Source: UBA1425 sp045537495 (GTDB lineage Bacteria; Bacillota; Clostridia; Oscillospirales; Acutalibacteraceae). From it: a stretch of 27,517 nucleotides of DNA. The notes under the pieces were generated by a model. It was not told where the DNA came from. It worked only from the letters and a program-made list of their open reading frames with translations, and did not search any database. Each line of letters begins with the position of its first letter. Position 1 is the first letter of the stretch. Where the stretch lies: assembly GCA_045537495.1 (NCBI GenBank), contig JAZSPN010000024.1, positions 1 through 27,517 of the forward strand, written 5' to 3'. Position numbers and translations under genes: made by a program. Shown here one piece after another: positions 8,283 to 14,964 of this stretch.

Positions 8283-8991
8283 CATTAACACCTGCCAGAT
8301 CGAGTATTATTTTGCCCGCCATAAGCATACCTGCAACGGGAGGCACAAAGGAAACGCTTCCGGGAATGCTTCGTTTTGCGAGGTGCTCAGAGCCCATGAA
8401 AGGCTTAATCGGCTGCTCATCGGACCAGACAACGGTAAGCTTATCTATGTTGCGGTTTTTCAGCTCACGTCGCATAACTCTGCAAAGAGGACAGACCGAG
8501 GTTTTTTTGATGTCGGACACCCGAAAGCGTGAAGCATCAAGCTTGTTCCCCGTCCCCATGGAAGAGATTATCGGAATGTTTTTTTTCTGAGCAATAACGG
8601 CAAGAGCAATTTTGGCACTCACCGTGTCGATAGCATCGGCTATATAATCAAAGTCACGTGTGAAGATTTCATCTGCATTTTCGGGAAGCACAAATTGATT
8701 TATGATATCAATTTTACAGTCGGGGTTTATGTCGAGAAGTCTTTCTCTTGCGACAAGAGTTTTTTCTTTTCCGAGAGTCGAGGTCAGGGCAAAAAGCTGA
8801 CGGTTGCGGTTGGAGTCGGAAACCGTATCGCTGTCCACAAGAGTGAGTGCACCGATACCGCTTCGGCAAAGGGCTTCCGCGGTGTAAGAGCCGACACCGC
8901 CGAGTCCGAAAACGATAACACTGCTGTTTCGAAGACGTTCTTCGGCATTATCGGGAAGGAGCATATTGCTTCTTGAAAACAGTTCGTTCAT
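8272..8991 (-). CDS. tcdA: tRNA threonylcarbamoyladenosine dehydratase (ThiF/MoeB-like)
   Basis: TcdA is an E1-like enzyme that uses ATP to cyclise the t6A37 modification of ANN-decoding tRNAs to ct6A. The 239-aa protein has the nucleotide-binding GLGGVGSYTAEAL (from residue 29), the acidic VDSD (52-55), NRNRQ and DAIDTVSAK, which fit the TcdA/YgdL subgroup and not ThiF or MoeB. A CPLC pair (167-170) precedes VMRREL. The start at ATG 8991 follows gagggtg by five bases. It is the first gene of the tcdA - binding protein - recG operon, with a promoter facing away from ychF. The substrate assignment comes from family knowledge. Confidence 0.92.
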   Translation of the reverse strand: MNELFSRSNMLLPDNAEERLRNSSVIVFGLGGVGSYTAEALCRSGIGALTLVDSDTVSDSNRNRQLFALTSTLGKEKTLVARERLLDINPDCKIDIINQFVLPENADEIFTRDFDYIADAIDTVSAKIALAVIAQKKNIPIISSMGTGNKLDASRFRVSDIKKTSVCPLCRVMRRELKNRNIDKLTVVWSDEQPIKPFMGSEHLAKRSIPGSVSFVPPVAGMLMAGKIILDLAGVNDEI

Positions 8992-9023
8992 CGTACACCC
9001 TCACTGAAAAGATTATTCATTAT

Positions 9024-9052
9024 ATTATAATACATAAAAAAGGAAAGTTCAA
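9024..9052 (-). promoter_or_regulatory. Predicted sigma-A promoter of the tcdA operon
   Basis: On the minus strand TTGAAC (9052-9047) and a perfect TATAAT (9029-9024) are separated by exactly 17 bp. It lies about 33 bp upstream of the tcdA start and is divergent from the ychF promoter only about 20 bp away. Confidence 0.7.
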
Positions 9053-9070
9053 GTTTTTATGCCCTGACAG

Positions 9071-9099
9071 TTGAAAAGTCCCGTATATAATGTTATAAT
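9071..9099 (+). promoter_or_regulatory. Predicted sigma-A promoter of ychF
   Basis: TTGAAA (9071-9076), a 17-bp spacer and a perfect TATAAT (9094-9099) precede the ychF start by about 40 bp. No operator-like repeat is evident. Confidence 0.75.
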
Positions 9100-9138
9100 A
9101 CTCCCGATACAGTAATTTATTTGAAGGGACTAATATAT

Positions 9139-10233
9139 ATGAAGCTCGGTATCGTCGGATTGCCCAATGTCGGCAAAAGTACACTTTTTAACGCAATTAC
9201 AGATGCAGGCGCACAGTCGGCAAACTATGCTTTTTGCACGATTGAACCCAATGTCGGTGTGGTATCGGTACCCGATCCCAGAATTGACAAGCTTGCGGAA
9301 ATGTACAATCCTGCAAAAATAACTCCCGCGGTCATTGAATTTGTCGATATAGCGGGACTTGTCAAGGGCGCTTCGAAGGGGGAAGGACTCGGCAACAAGT
9401 TCTTGTCGCATATCCGTGAAATGGATGCGATTATCCACGTGGTCCGCTGCTTTGAAAATGACGACATCATCCACGTTGACGGAAGCATTGATCCGTCGCG
9501 TGATATTGAAACAATAAATCTTGAGCTTATTTTTGCCGACCTCGAAGTTCTCGAAAGAAGAATTGACAGAGGCACAAAGGCGATGAAGGGGGATAAGTCG
9601 CTTGCAGGAGAAATTGAATTTTTAAAGCGTCTTAAAACCGAACTTGAAAACGGTGTTTCGGCAAGAAACGTGGAGATGAGCGATGACGAGAAGAAGCTTC
9701 TTTCCGAGCTTGCACTTCTTACGGACAAGCCTGTAATTTATGCCTGCAACATGAGCGAAGAGGACTTTGCGGGCGGCATCGAAAATAATCCGGGATACAA
9801 GGCGGTGTGCGAAATTGCATCGGCGGAGGGATCTCAGGTGCTTCCCATCTGTGCGGAGCTTGAAGCTCAGATTGCATCGCTTGACGATGACGAGAAGGAA
9901 ATGTTCCTTTCCGAAATCGGTGTTGAAAACGGCGGTCTTGATCTCCTTATTCAGAGAAGCTACGATTTACTCGGTCTTATATCCTATCTTACGGCGGGTA
10001 CACCCGAGGTCAGAGCATGGACTATCAAGAAGGGAACAAAGGCACCTCAGGCAGCAGGTAAGATTCATTCCGATTTTGAAAGAGGCTTCATCCGTGCCGA
10101 GGTAATAGCGTTTGAAGATCTTGTAGCTTGCGGAACAATGGCTGCCGCAAAAGAAAAAGGTCTTGTCAGAAGTGAAGGTAAGGAATACGTCATGAAGGAC
10201 GGCGACGTTGTGCTGTTCAGATTCAACGTATAA
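9139..10233 (+). CDS. ychF: Ribosome-associated redox-regulated ATPase YchF (OLA1 family)
   Basis: YchF is a universally conserved Obg-like P-loop protein that binds ribosomes, hydrolyses ATP in preference to GTP, and modulates translation and oxidative-stress responses. Visible motifs are G1 GLPNVGKST (7-15), G3 DIAGLVKGASKGEGLGNKFL (70-89) and NMSE in place of the NKxD of true GTPases, which fits ATP preference. The C-terminal TGS domain is complete through GKEYVMKDGDVVLFRFNV. Length from ATG 9139 is 364 aa, matching the family. The start is preceded by gaaggga at 9123-9129; the in-frame TTG at 9121 lies ahead of that site and is rejected. It is a single-gene unit with its own promoter and terminator. 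Confidence 0.98.
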   Translation: MKLGIVGLPNVGKSTLFNAITDAGAQSANYAFCTIEPNVGVVSVPDPRIDKLAEMYNPAKITPAVIEFVDIAGLVKGASKGEGLGNKFLSHIREMDAIIHVVRCFENDDIIHVDGSIDPSRDIETINLELIFADLEVLERRIDRGTKAMKGDKSLAGEIEFLKRLKTELENGVSARNVEMSDDEKKLLSELALLTDKPVIYACNMSEEDFAGGIENNPGYKAVCEIASAEGSQVLPICAELEAQIASLDDDEKEMFLSEIGVENGGLDLLIQRSYDLLGLISYLTAGTPEVRAWTIKKGTKAPQAAGKIHSDFERGFIRAEVIAFEDLVACGTMAAAKEKGLVRSEGKEYVMKDGDVVLFRFNV

Positions 10234-10250
10234 ATTGAATTAATAAAATG

Positions 10251-10292
10251 AAGTGACTTGCATCGGAAACACCTATGCAAGTCACTTTTGTT
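10251..10292. terminator. Bidirectional terminator between ychF and the antiporter gene
   Basis: A perfect 13-bp stem (aagtgacttgcat at 10251-10263, complement at 10275-10287) has an 11-nt loop. It is followed by ttgtt on plus and cattttatt on minus. It serves ychF and the convergent antiporter operon. Confidence 0.85.
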
Positions 10293-10303
10293 ATATTGCT
10301 GTT

Positions 10304-11569
10304 TTATTCGGGGAGAACACGGGCACTTGTTTTGCCTTCGGGCTCAATTTCTCCTGCTTTATGAAGAGCGATTTTTGTAAGGAAGGGACCGACAAGCTCA
10401 TAAATCAAAACGGAGAAGAGGATGATATTTGTAACGATAATACCTTCGGGACCGAGAGTTTCCGCTTTAATGGCCATTCCGAGTGCGACACCCGCTTGCG
10501 GGAACAGTGTAATGCCGAGGTATTTTACAATATTGCTGTCACATTTGACGGATTTAGCGCTGAGTCTTGCACCGAAGTATTTTCCGAGGCAACGAGTTAC
10601 GATGTAAACAACGCCGATGAGAACAACGAGAATGTCCTTGAAGGTGGAAAGCTCAAGCTCAGCACCGCTGATTACGAAGAAGAGAATGAAAAGCGGAGCG
10701 GTCCAGCGATCAACTCTGTCCATAAGCTCTTCGGAGAAGTCGCACATGTTGCAGAAGACGGTGCCGAGCATCATGCAGACGAGAAGCGAAGAAAATGATA
10801 CATGAACTCTGCCGATATCGAATTCGACCATGGAAAGTGCAACGGTGATGAATACGAAGGTTACCGACATCGAAAGACGTTTTGAACGTGAGTGGAAGAA
10901 TTTTTCGAAGAAGGTGAAGAAAACACCCATGAGGAATCCGAGGGCGAGTGACAGCACGACTTCGAGAACGGGCTCGAGAATAACGGAAATCATATCCACG
11001 TGACCGGAAATCAGAGCCTTTGCGACACCGAAAGAAACGGCGAAAAGGATAAGTCCGACGGCATCGTCGAGAGCAACAATCGGAAGAAGGATGTCGGTGA
11101 GAGGACCTTTCGCCTTGTACTGACGGACAACCATGAGGGTTGCGGCGGGTGCGGTAGCGGAAGCCACGGCGCCGAGAACGATTGCGGAAGGAAGCGGAAG
11201 CTTGTCGGGAATTATAAAATGAAGCCCGATGAGAGCGACATCGACAACGAGCGTCGTGAATACCGCCTGAATAATACCGATGACGGTGGCTTGTTTTCCC
11301 GTCTGTTTGAGCTGTGCAAGACGGAATTCATTGCCGATTGAAAAAGCGATGAAACCGAGAGCCACGTCGGAAAGCAGGCTGTACGTTTTGATATCGCTCA
11401 TACTTGTAAAACCGAGTCCCGGAATTCCGAAGGAGCCGAGCAGATACGGACCTACGATGATACCTGCCACGAGGTAAGCCGTGACGGCGGGGAGCTTTAC
11501 AAGCTTTGCGGGACGGGAAAGCATGAGTCCTGCAAAAAGTGCGACGGATAAGCTGAGAAGGGTTTGCAT
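10304..11569 (-). CDS. Cation:proton antiporter, CPA2/NhaA-like Na+/H+ exchanger membrane domain
   Basis: A predicted integral membrane exchanger of monovalent cations for protons, used for pH or salt balance. The 421-aa protein is almost wholly hydrophobic, with about 12 segments. An N-terminal VKLPAVTAYLVAGIIVGPYL is typical of the Na_H_Exchanger family, and the inner repeats hold LGAVASATAPAATLMVVRQY and PIVALDDAVGLILFAV; the latter carries the paired Asp expected at the ion site of CPA2 proteins. No C-terminal TrkA-N/RCK domain is present, so it is the short form. The start at ATG 11569 follows aaggaag and lies 15 bp after the phosphoesterase stop, so it is the last gene of the GH43 operon. 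Ion specificity cannot be read from sequence. Confidence 0.88.
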   Translation of the reverse strand: MQTLLSLSVALFAGLMLSRPAKLVKLPAVTAYLVAGIIVGPYLLGSFGIPGLGFTSMSDIKTYSLLSDVALGFIAFSIGNEFRLAQLKQTGKQATVIGIIQAVFTTLVVDVALIGLHFIIPDKLPLPSAIVLGAVASATAPAATLMVVRQYKAKGPLTDILLPIVALDDAVGLILFAVSFGVAKALISGHVDMISVILEPVLEVVLSLALGFLMGVFFTFFEKFFHSRSKRLSMSVTFVFITVALSMVEFDIGRVHVSFSSLLVCMMLGTVFCNMCDFSEELMDRVDRWTAPLFILFFVISGAELELSTFKDILVVLIGVVYIVTRCLGKYFGARLSAKSVKCDSNIVKYLGITLFPQAGVALGMAIKAETLGPEGIIVTNIILFSVLIYELVGPFLTKIALHKAGEIEPEGKTSARVLPE

Positions 11570-11584
11570 TTTAAAGACACTTCC

Positions 11585-12706
11585 TTAATGAGATATTGTT
11601 TTATCTAAAAGAACGTTGCCGTTGTTATCGATGGTGAGCATACGGATGCTTCCGTTTTCCAGGGTGATCATGGAAGCGGCAAAGGTGGTGGGATCGTCTT
11701 TTCCGCAGTCGATGAAAACGGGAAGCGCACCGTCCGTGAATTCGGATTTGTGGTAGTGACCGCCGACGATGAGATCGGTGCCGAGCGAGATGAGCGGAGC
11801 GGTCCAGTCCTTGCCGAAATGATCCGTCAACGTGGGATCGTGACTGAACGCAAGCTTGTATTCGGCATCGCCGTAAACGCTTTCATCGAGAGAGCAGAGC
11901 CAGTTATACTGCTTTTCACGGTAGGAGGCAAAATCGACAAGACCGTCATATTCCTTGTGAGAATCTTCCTTGTCTTCGCCCGAGTCGAGAACGATTGCAC
12001 TGAGAGGGCCGAAGCTGAACGTATAGTAGAATTCGTTTGTGTGATAGGGGAAGTATCGGAGCATCTGAGCACCGAACTCACCGCGGGTTTCGTGATTTCC
12101 GCGCGTGAAAATAACGGGGATTTCGGAGTGGCTGAGATCGGCGGCATCTTTTAAAATGTACTTGATGAAAGTGCTCTTGGTTTCGAGGGCATCGACGATG
12201 TCGCCGAGCAGAACGAGAAGGTCGGGTGCATCGTTGAAATGGGAGAGTGATTTGTACATCAGATTTTCCATTCCGTGGATGTCGGAAATAGCCAGAATAT
12301 TGACTTTTTCAGCGGACGGCACACCCTTGAAATTATATGTAGCGCTTTCGACGGACTTTCCTTTTGCGGCGGAATAGCCGTACTTGAAAGCAACGTACTG
12401 AGAGCCGACCTTGTATGAATTTTCCGAAAGCTCACGTTTCGGAACAAGAACCTGATGAACGGTGTCATCGGTGGAGATGATTCCCGACACGGCGTCGTAG
12501 ATGCGTTTTGTTTCGCCTTCGAAGCTGTATTCGATGTAACCCGTACCTTTTAAAGAGGTAGCCCATACGACGGAATAGTATTCGTTTCCGCAGTCGAAAA
12601 CTGTCGGCTCAGCGACAATGCGCATGTCGGACATCGGGAAAAAAGAGGTGATCAAAGACCACAGCGCCATGAAAAATGCTCCTATTGCCTTGAAGAAAGT
12701 TGCCAT
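11585..12706 (-). CDS. Membrane-anchored calcineurin-like metallophosphoesterase
   Basis: A predicted two-metal phosphoesterase acting outside the membrane. A hydrophobic N-terminal anchor (FFKAIGAFFMALWSLITSFF) precedes a beta-sandwich segment (about 30-130) like the N-terminal domain of purple acid phosphatases. The catalytic domain has all core motifs: SDIHG with D142 and H144, LGDIVD with D169, GNHE with N204 and H205, H289 in FSHD, and GGHYH at 315-319. A strong aagggagg lies six bases before ATG 12706. The gene is 19 bp downstream of the GH43 gene and 15 bp upstream of the antiporter. Substrate is unknown; a phosphorylated envelope or extracellular compound is a guess from location only. 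Confidence 0.88.
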   Translation of the reverse strand: MATFFKAIGAFFMALWSLITSFFPMSDMRIVAEPTVFDCGNEYYSVVWATSLKGTGYIEYSFEGETKRIYDAVSGIISTDDTVHQVLVPKRELSENSYKVGSQYVAFKYGYSAAKGKSVESATYNFKGVPSAEKVNILAISDIHGMENLMYKSLSHFNDAPDLLVLLGDIVDALETKSTFIKYILKDAADLSHSEIPVIFTRGNHETRGEFGAQMLRYFPYHTNEFYYTFSFGPLSAIVLDSGEDKEDSHKEYDGLVDFASYREKQYNWLCSLDESVYGDAEYKLAFSHDPTLTDHFGKDWTAPLISLGTDLIVGGHYHKSEFTDGALPVFIDCGKDDPTTFAASMITLENGSIRMLTIDNNGNVLLDKTISH

Positions 12707-12725
12707 AAAAATCCTCCCTTAGATT

Positions 12726-13718
12726 TTATCCGAAGAACGGACGGTTAAAGATGAATTCGACTTTCCTTAAATAAGTAAGCCTTGGTGACTGAGAATAAGC
12801 CTTTTCGGACGTTGCATGATAGACCATGTATGTGCCGTCGTCGCGGTAAAGGAATGAGCAGTGACCTGCATTGTAAATGTTTTTTGACGGACGGCGAGAG
12901 AGAACTTTGACGGGACTCTTTTTCCAGTCCTTCCCGTTCATGACGTTGTCGCCTTTCAGAGTCAGCATGCCGAGAGAATAATGTCCCGAGCTGAATCCGC
13001 TTGCGGAATAGACGATGAAAATGTCATCGTTGTTGTAAAGCACGGCGGGACCTTCGTTTACCTTCCAGCCTTTCTTTTCCCATGAATACTCGGGACGTGA
13101 GAGAATTACCGATTCGCCTTTGAGTTTATAAGGATTTTCCATTTCGGTGATAAGAATACACTGGTGGGCGATATCGAGATATGCGGAGCAGACGTAGTAG
13201 AGGCGACCGTCTTTTACAAGGTAGGTGCCGTCGATGTTGTTCATTCCGTTCGGTGAGAGAATTCCCTTGAAGGAATAGGTGCCGAAGATATCCTCGGTAT
13301 CGCTTTCGAGAACGAAGCCGTATCTGTAATAATCGGAATGCTCCGAGAATTCCGCGGCTTCGGGCATGGTGCCCTTTGAAACGGTATCGGCATCGAACAC
13401 TGCACACGAGATGATGTACCAGCGGTTGCCGATTTTATGTATTTCGGGAGCCCACACGGCGGAAACGGTGCCGTTTGAGCCGACGGAAAAGACCTTTTTC
13501 TGCTCAATGACGGTGGTATCGGAAAAGCTCTTTATCTTTCTTATTTCGATGCCGGAGCCGGTCGTGAAGGTGTAGTAGCATCCCGATTCATCCTCGACGA
13601 TGAAGGGGTCACCGCCGTGAGAAGAGTCTATGGGCTTGTCGTAGGGAGAGGACACAAGCCCGAGTACGGTAAGAATCGCACCGGCAAGAGCCGTTAAGGA
13701 TTTTATGAATTCATTCAT
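12726..13718 (-). CDS. Glycoside hydrolase family 43-type glycosidase
   Basis: A five-bladed beta-propeller glycosidase, probably acting on arabinose- or xylose-containing plant glycans. From ATG 13718 the protein is 330 aa. Family 43 catalytic residues are in place: the base D37 in GGDPF, the pKa-modulating D163 in NIDGTYLV and the acid E222 in NEGPAVLY, together with WAPEIH (89-94) and AGHCSF (284-289). The N terminus (FIKSLTALAGAILTVLGLV) is a signal peptide or anchor. The frame is open further to 13844, but that stretch lies upstream of the -10/-35 elements and is basic and Phe-rich, so the later ATG behind ggtgat is preferred. It opens a three-gene operon. Precise specificity (arabinanase, arabinofuranosidase or xylosidase) is open. 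Confidence 0.9.
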   Translation of the reverse strand: MNEFIKSLTALAGAILTVLGLVSSPYDKPIDSSHGGDPFIVEDESGCYYTFTTGSGIEIRKIKSFSDTTVIEQKKVFSVGSNGTVSAVWAPEIHKIGNRWYIISCAVFDADTVSKGTMPEAAEFSEHSDYYRYGFVLESDTEDIFGTYSFKGILSPNGMNNIDGTYLVKDGRLYYVCSAYLDIAHQCILITEMENPYKLKGESVILSRPEYSWEKKGWKVNEGPAVLYNNDDIFIVYSASGFSSGHYSLGMLTLKGDNVMNGKDWKKSPVKVLSRRPSKNIYNAGHCSFLYRDDGTYMVYHATSEKAYSQSPRLTYLRKVEFIFNRPFFG

Positions 13719-13745
13719 ACTATCACCATTAAAAAGATTGCTTAA

Positions 13746-13774
13746 ATAATAGCACATAAGGTTTTTTTTTACAA
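13746..13774 (-). promoter_or_regulatory. Predicted sigma-A promoter of the GH43 operon
   Basis: On the minus strand TTGTAA (13774-13769) and TATTAT (13751-13746) are spaced by 17 bp containing an A tract. The inferred start near 13739 precedes ATG 13718 by about 20 nt. An AAGCGCTT palindrome sits about 20 bp upstream. Confidence 0.65.
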
Positions 13775-13845
13775 TAGAAAAAGTGACAAAAAAGAAGCGC
13801 TTAAAAGTAAAAAACTGTGAATCTTTTGCTTTTTTCAGGCGCAAA

Positions 13846-13878
13846 TATACCCGAAGTTCGTGAGCGACTTCGGGTATA
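13846..13878 (-). terminator. Hairpin terminator after the GDPD gene
   Basis: A perfect 12-bp stem (tatacccgaagt at 13846-13857, complement at 13867-13878) has a 9-nt loop and lies 5 bp past the GDPD stop. The T tract on the minus strand is short, so termination may be partial. Confidence 0.65.
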
Positions 13879-13882
13879 AAAA

Positions 13883-14905
13883 TTATTTGAATGCCTTTGA
13901 AAACGCTTCAAGAACAATGCCGGGATCGTCCGACATAATTGCATCGGCACCGTTTTCGATAAGCTCAACTGCATCGTCAACGGAATTGATGGTCCAGTAC
14001 TGAACAGCTATGTCGTACTTGTGAGCATAGTTTATAAGCTGTTTTGTTCCGATGTTTATTATCATATGATCTCCGATTGAAACGCTGTCACCGTAGGGGA
14101 TATGCAATGCAATGTATTTGACATCGGCATCCTTGAGATCCCAGTTTCCGCGACAGTAGGTGTAGAATTTGAGAACTTCACCGATGTTTGCGGAACGCTG
14201 CATATCGGGATATGTCTTGTCCTTGTAAATTGCAAAAATGGGGTTGAAGGAAGCGGTTATTGCACGGTTAAGGAGGTTGCGTTCGCTGAGGACCTCATAA
14301 AGTCTGTCGCAAGCCTTTACACACCACATACCGCTGCTCTTGATTTCGATGATATAGGTGAACTGACCGTTTGAATTCTTTTCGATGTAATCGAGAATAC
14401 TGTCGAGAGTTACAACACGGAGATTTTTCGGAATATCTTTTCCGCGAAGACCTCGGTAAGGATAGTTTCCGTCCTTGTCCATGAAGTTTTCGCCGAGGTT
14501 GAGTACCTGGAGCTCTTCAAAGGTGTAATCCTTCGGAGAAACGTTTGACCTTCCGAAAGCTTCTTTGGAGTTGCTTGTTGCATCGTAGGTGTCGTTGTGG
14601 AGAAGAACAAGCTGGCCGTCCTTGGTAATCTGAATGTCGAACTCATAGATATCGACCTTGTACTTTTTGTTGTTTTTGAGGACTTTTTCGAAAGCCATCA
14701 AAGTGTTCTGAGGAGCAATGTCGGCGCCTGAACGGTGAGCGGAAATGTCGGTGTCGCCGACTTCGCGGATAAAGGGATTCGTTGCGTTTTCGTTGACGAT
14801 GATCTGCGTTCCTTCGGGATCACCGCAAGAAAGCGTGGCGATCATCTGGATGACCAGCAGAATGAAGGAGATTATGCTTGTTCTGTGTCCTAATATTTTA
14901 AACAT
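13883..14905 (-). CDS. Glycerophosphodiester phosphodiesterase (GDPD/UgpQ-type), exported
   Basis: Hydrolyses glycerophosphodiesters to glycerol 3-phosphate and an alcohol; in Firmicutes such enzymes can also act on teichoic acids. The 340-aa protein has a hydrophobic N terminus (SIISFILLVIQMIATLSCGD); the Cys at 27 could be lipidated, although the lipobox is not standard. TIM-barrel active-site residues are present: H57 in AHRSG, E88 and D90 in EFDI, H103 in LLHND and E187 in IIEIK. The usual PENT is PQNT here, which is off the known metal ligands. C-terminal YWTINSVDDAVELIENGADAIMSDDP is typical of the family. The start at ATG 14905 follows aaagga. It lies 59 bp behind the foldase gene with no visible promoter, so it is probably read through from it. 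Confidence 0.92.
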   Translation of the reverse strand: MFKILGHRTSIISFILLVIQMIATLSCGDPEGTQIIVNENATNPFIREVGDTDISAHRSGADIAPQNTLMAFEKVLKNNKKYKVDIYEFDIQITKDGQLVLLHNDTYDATSNSKEAFGRSNVSPKDYTFEELQVLNLGENFMDKDGNYPYRGLRGKDIPKNLRVVTLDSILDYIEKNSNGQFTYIIEIKSSGMWCVKACDRLYEVLSERNLLNRAITASFNPIFAIYKDKTYPDMQRSANIGEVLKFYTYCRGNWDLKDADVKYIALHIPYGDSVSIGDHMIINIGTKQLINYAHKYDIAVQYWTINSVDDAVELIENGADAIMSDDPGIVLEAFSKAFK

Positions 14906-14927
14906 TCGTTTTTCCTTTCAAATGTAA

Positions 14928-14954
14928 TCCGCCCCCGTGATTTGCGGAGGCGGA
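14928..14954 (-). terminator. GC-rich intergenic hairpin between foldase and GDPD genes
   Basis: A 10-bp stem with one G-T pair (14928-14937 with 14945-14954) and a 7-nt loop begins ten bases after the foldase stop. The T run after it is weak, so an RNA-stabilising or attenuating element is as likely as a full terminator. Confidence 0.45.
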
Positions 14955-14964
14955 CCGTGGTTGA

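Noticed and set aside
9121..9138. TTG start six codons upstream for ychF
   Set aside because: It lies ahead of the gaaggga site, and YchF proteins begin MKLGIVGLPN or similar.
13719..13844. 42-codon N-terminal extension of the GH43 frame
   Set aside because: It covers the predicted promoter, lacks a ribosome site and would put a basic Phe-rich stretch before the natural signal peptide.
13883..14905. GDPD as a firm lipoprotein
   Set aside because: The Cys after MIATLS lacks the normal Leu at -3, so lipidation is only possible and not called.
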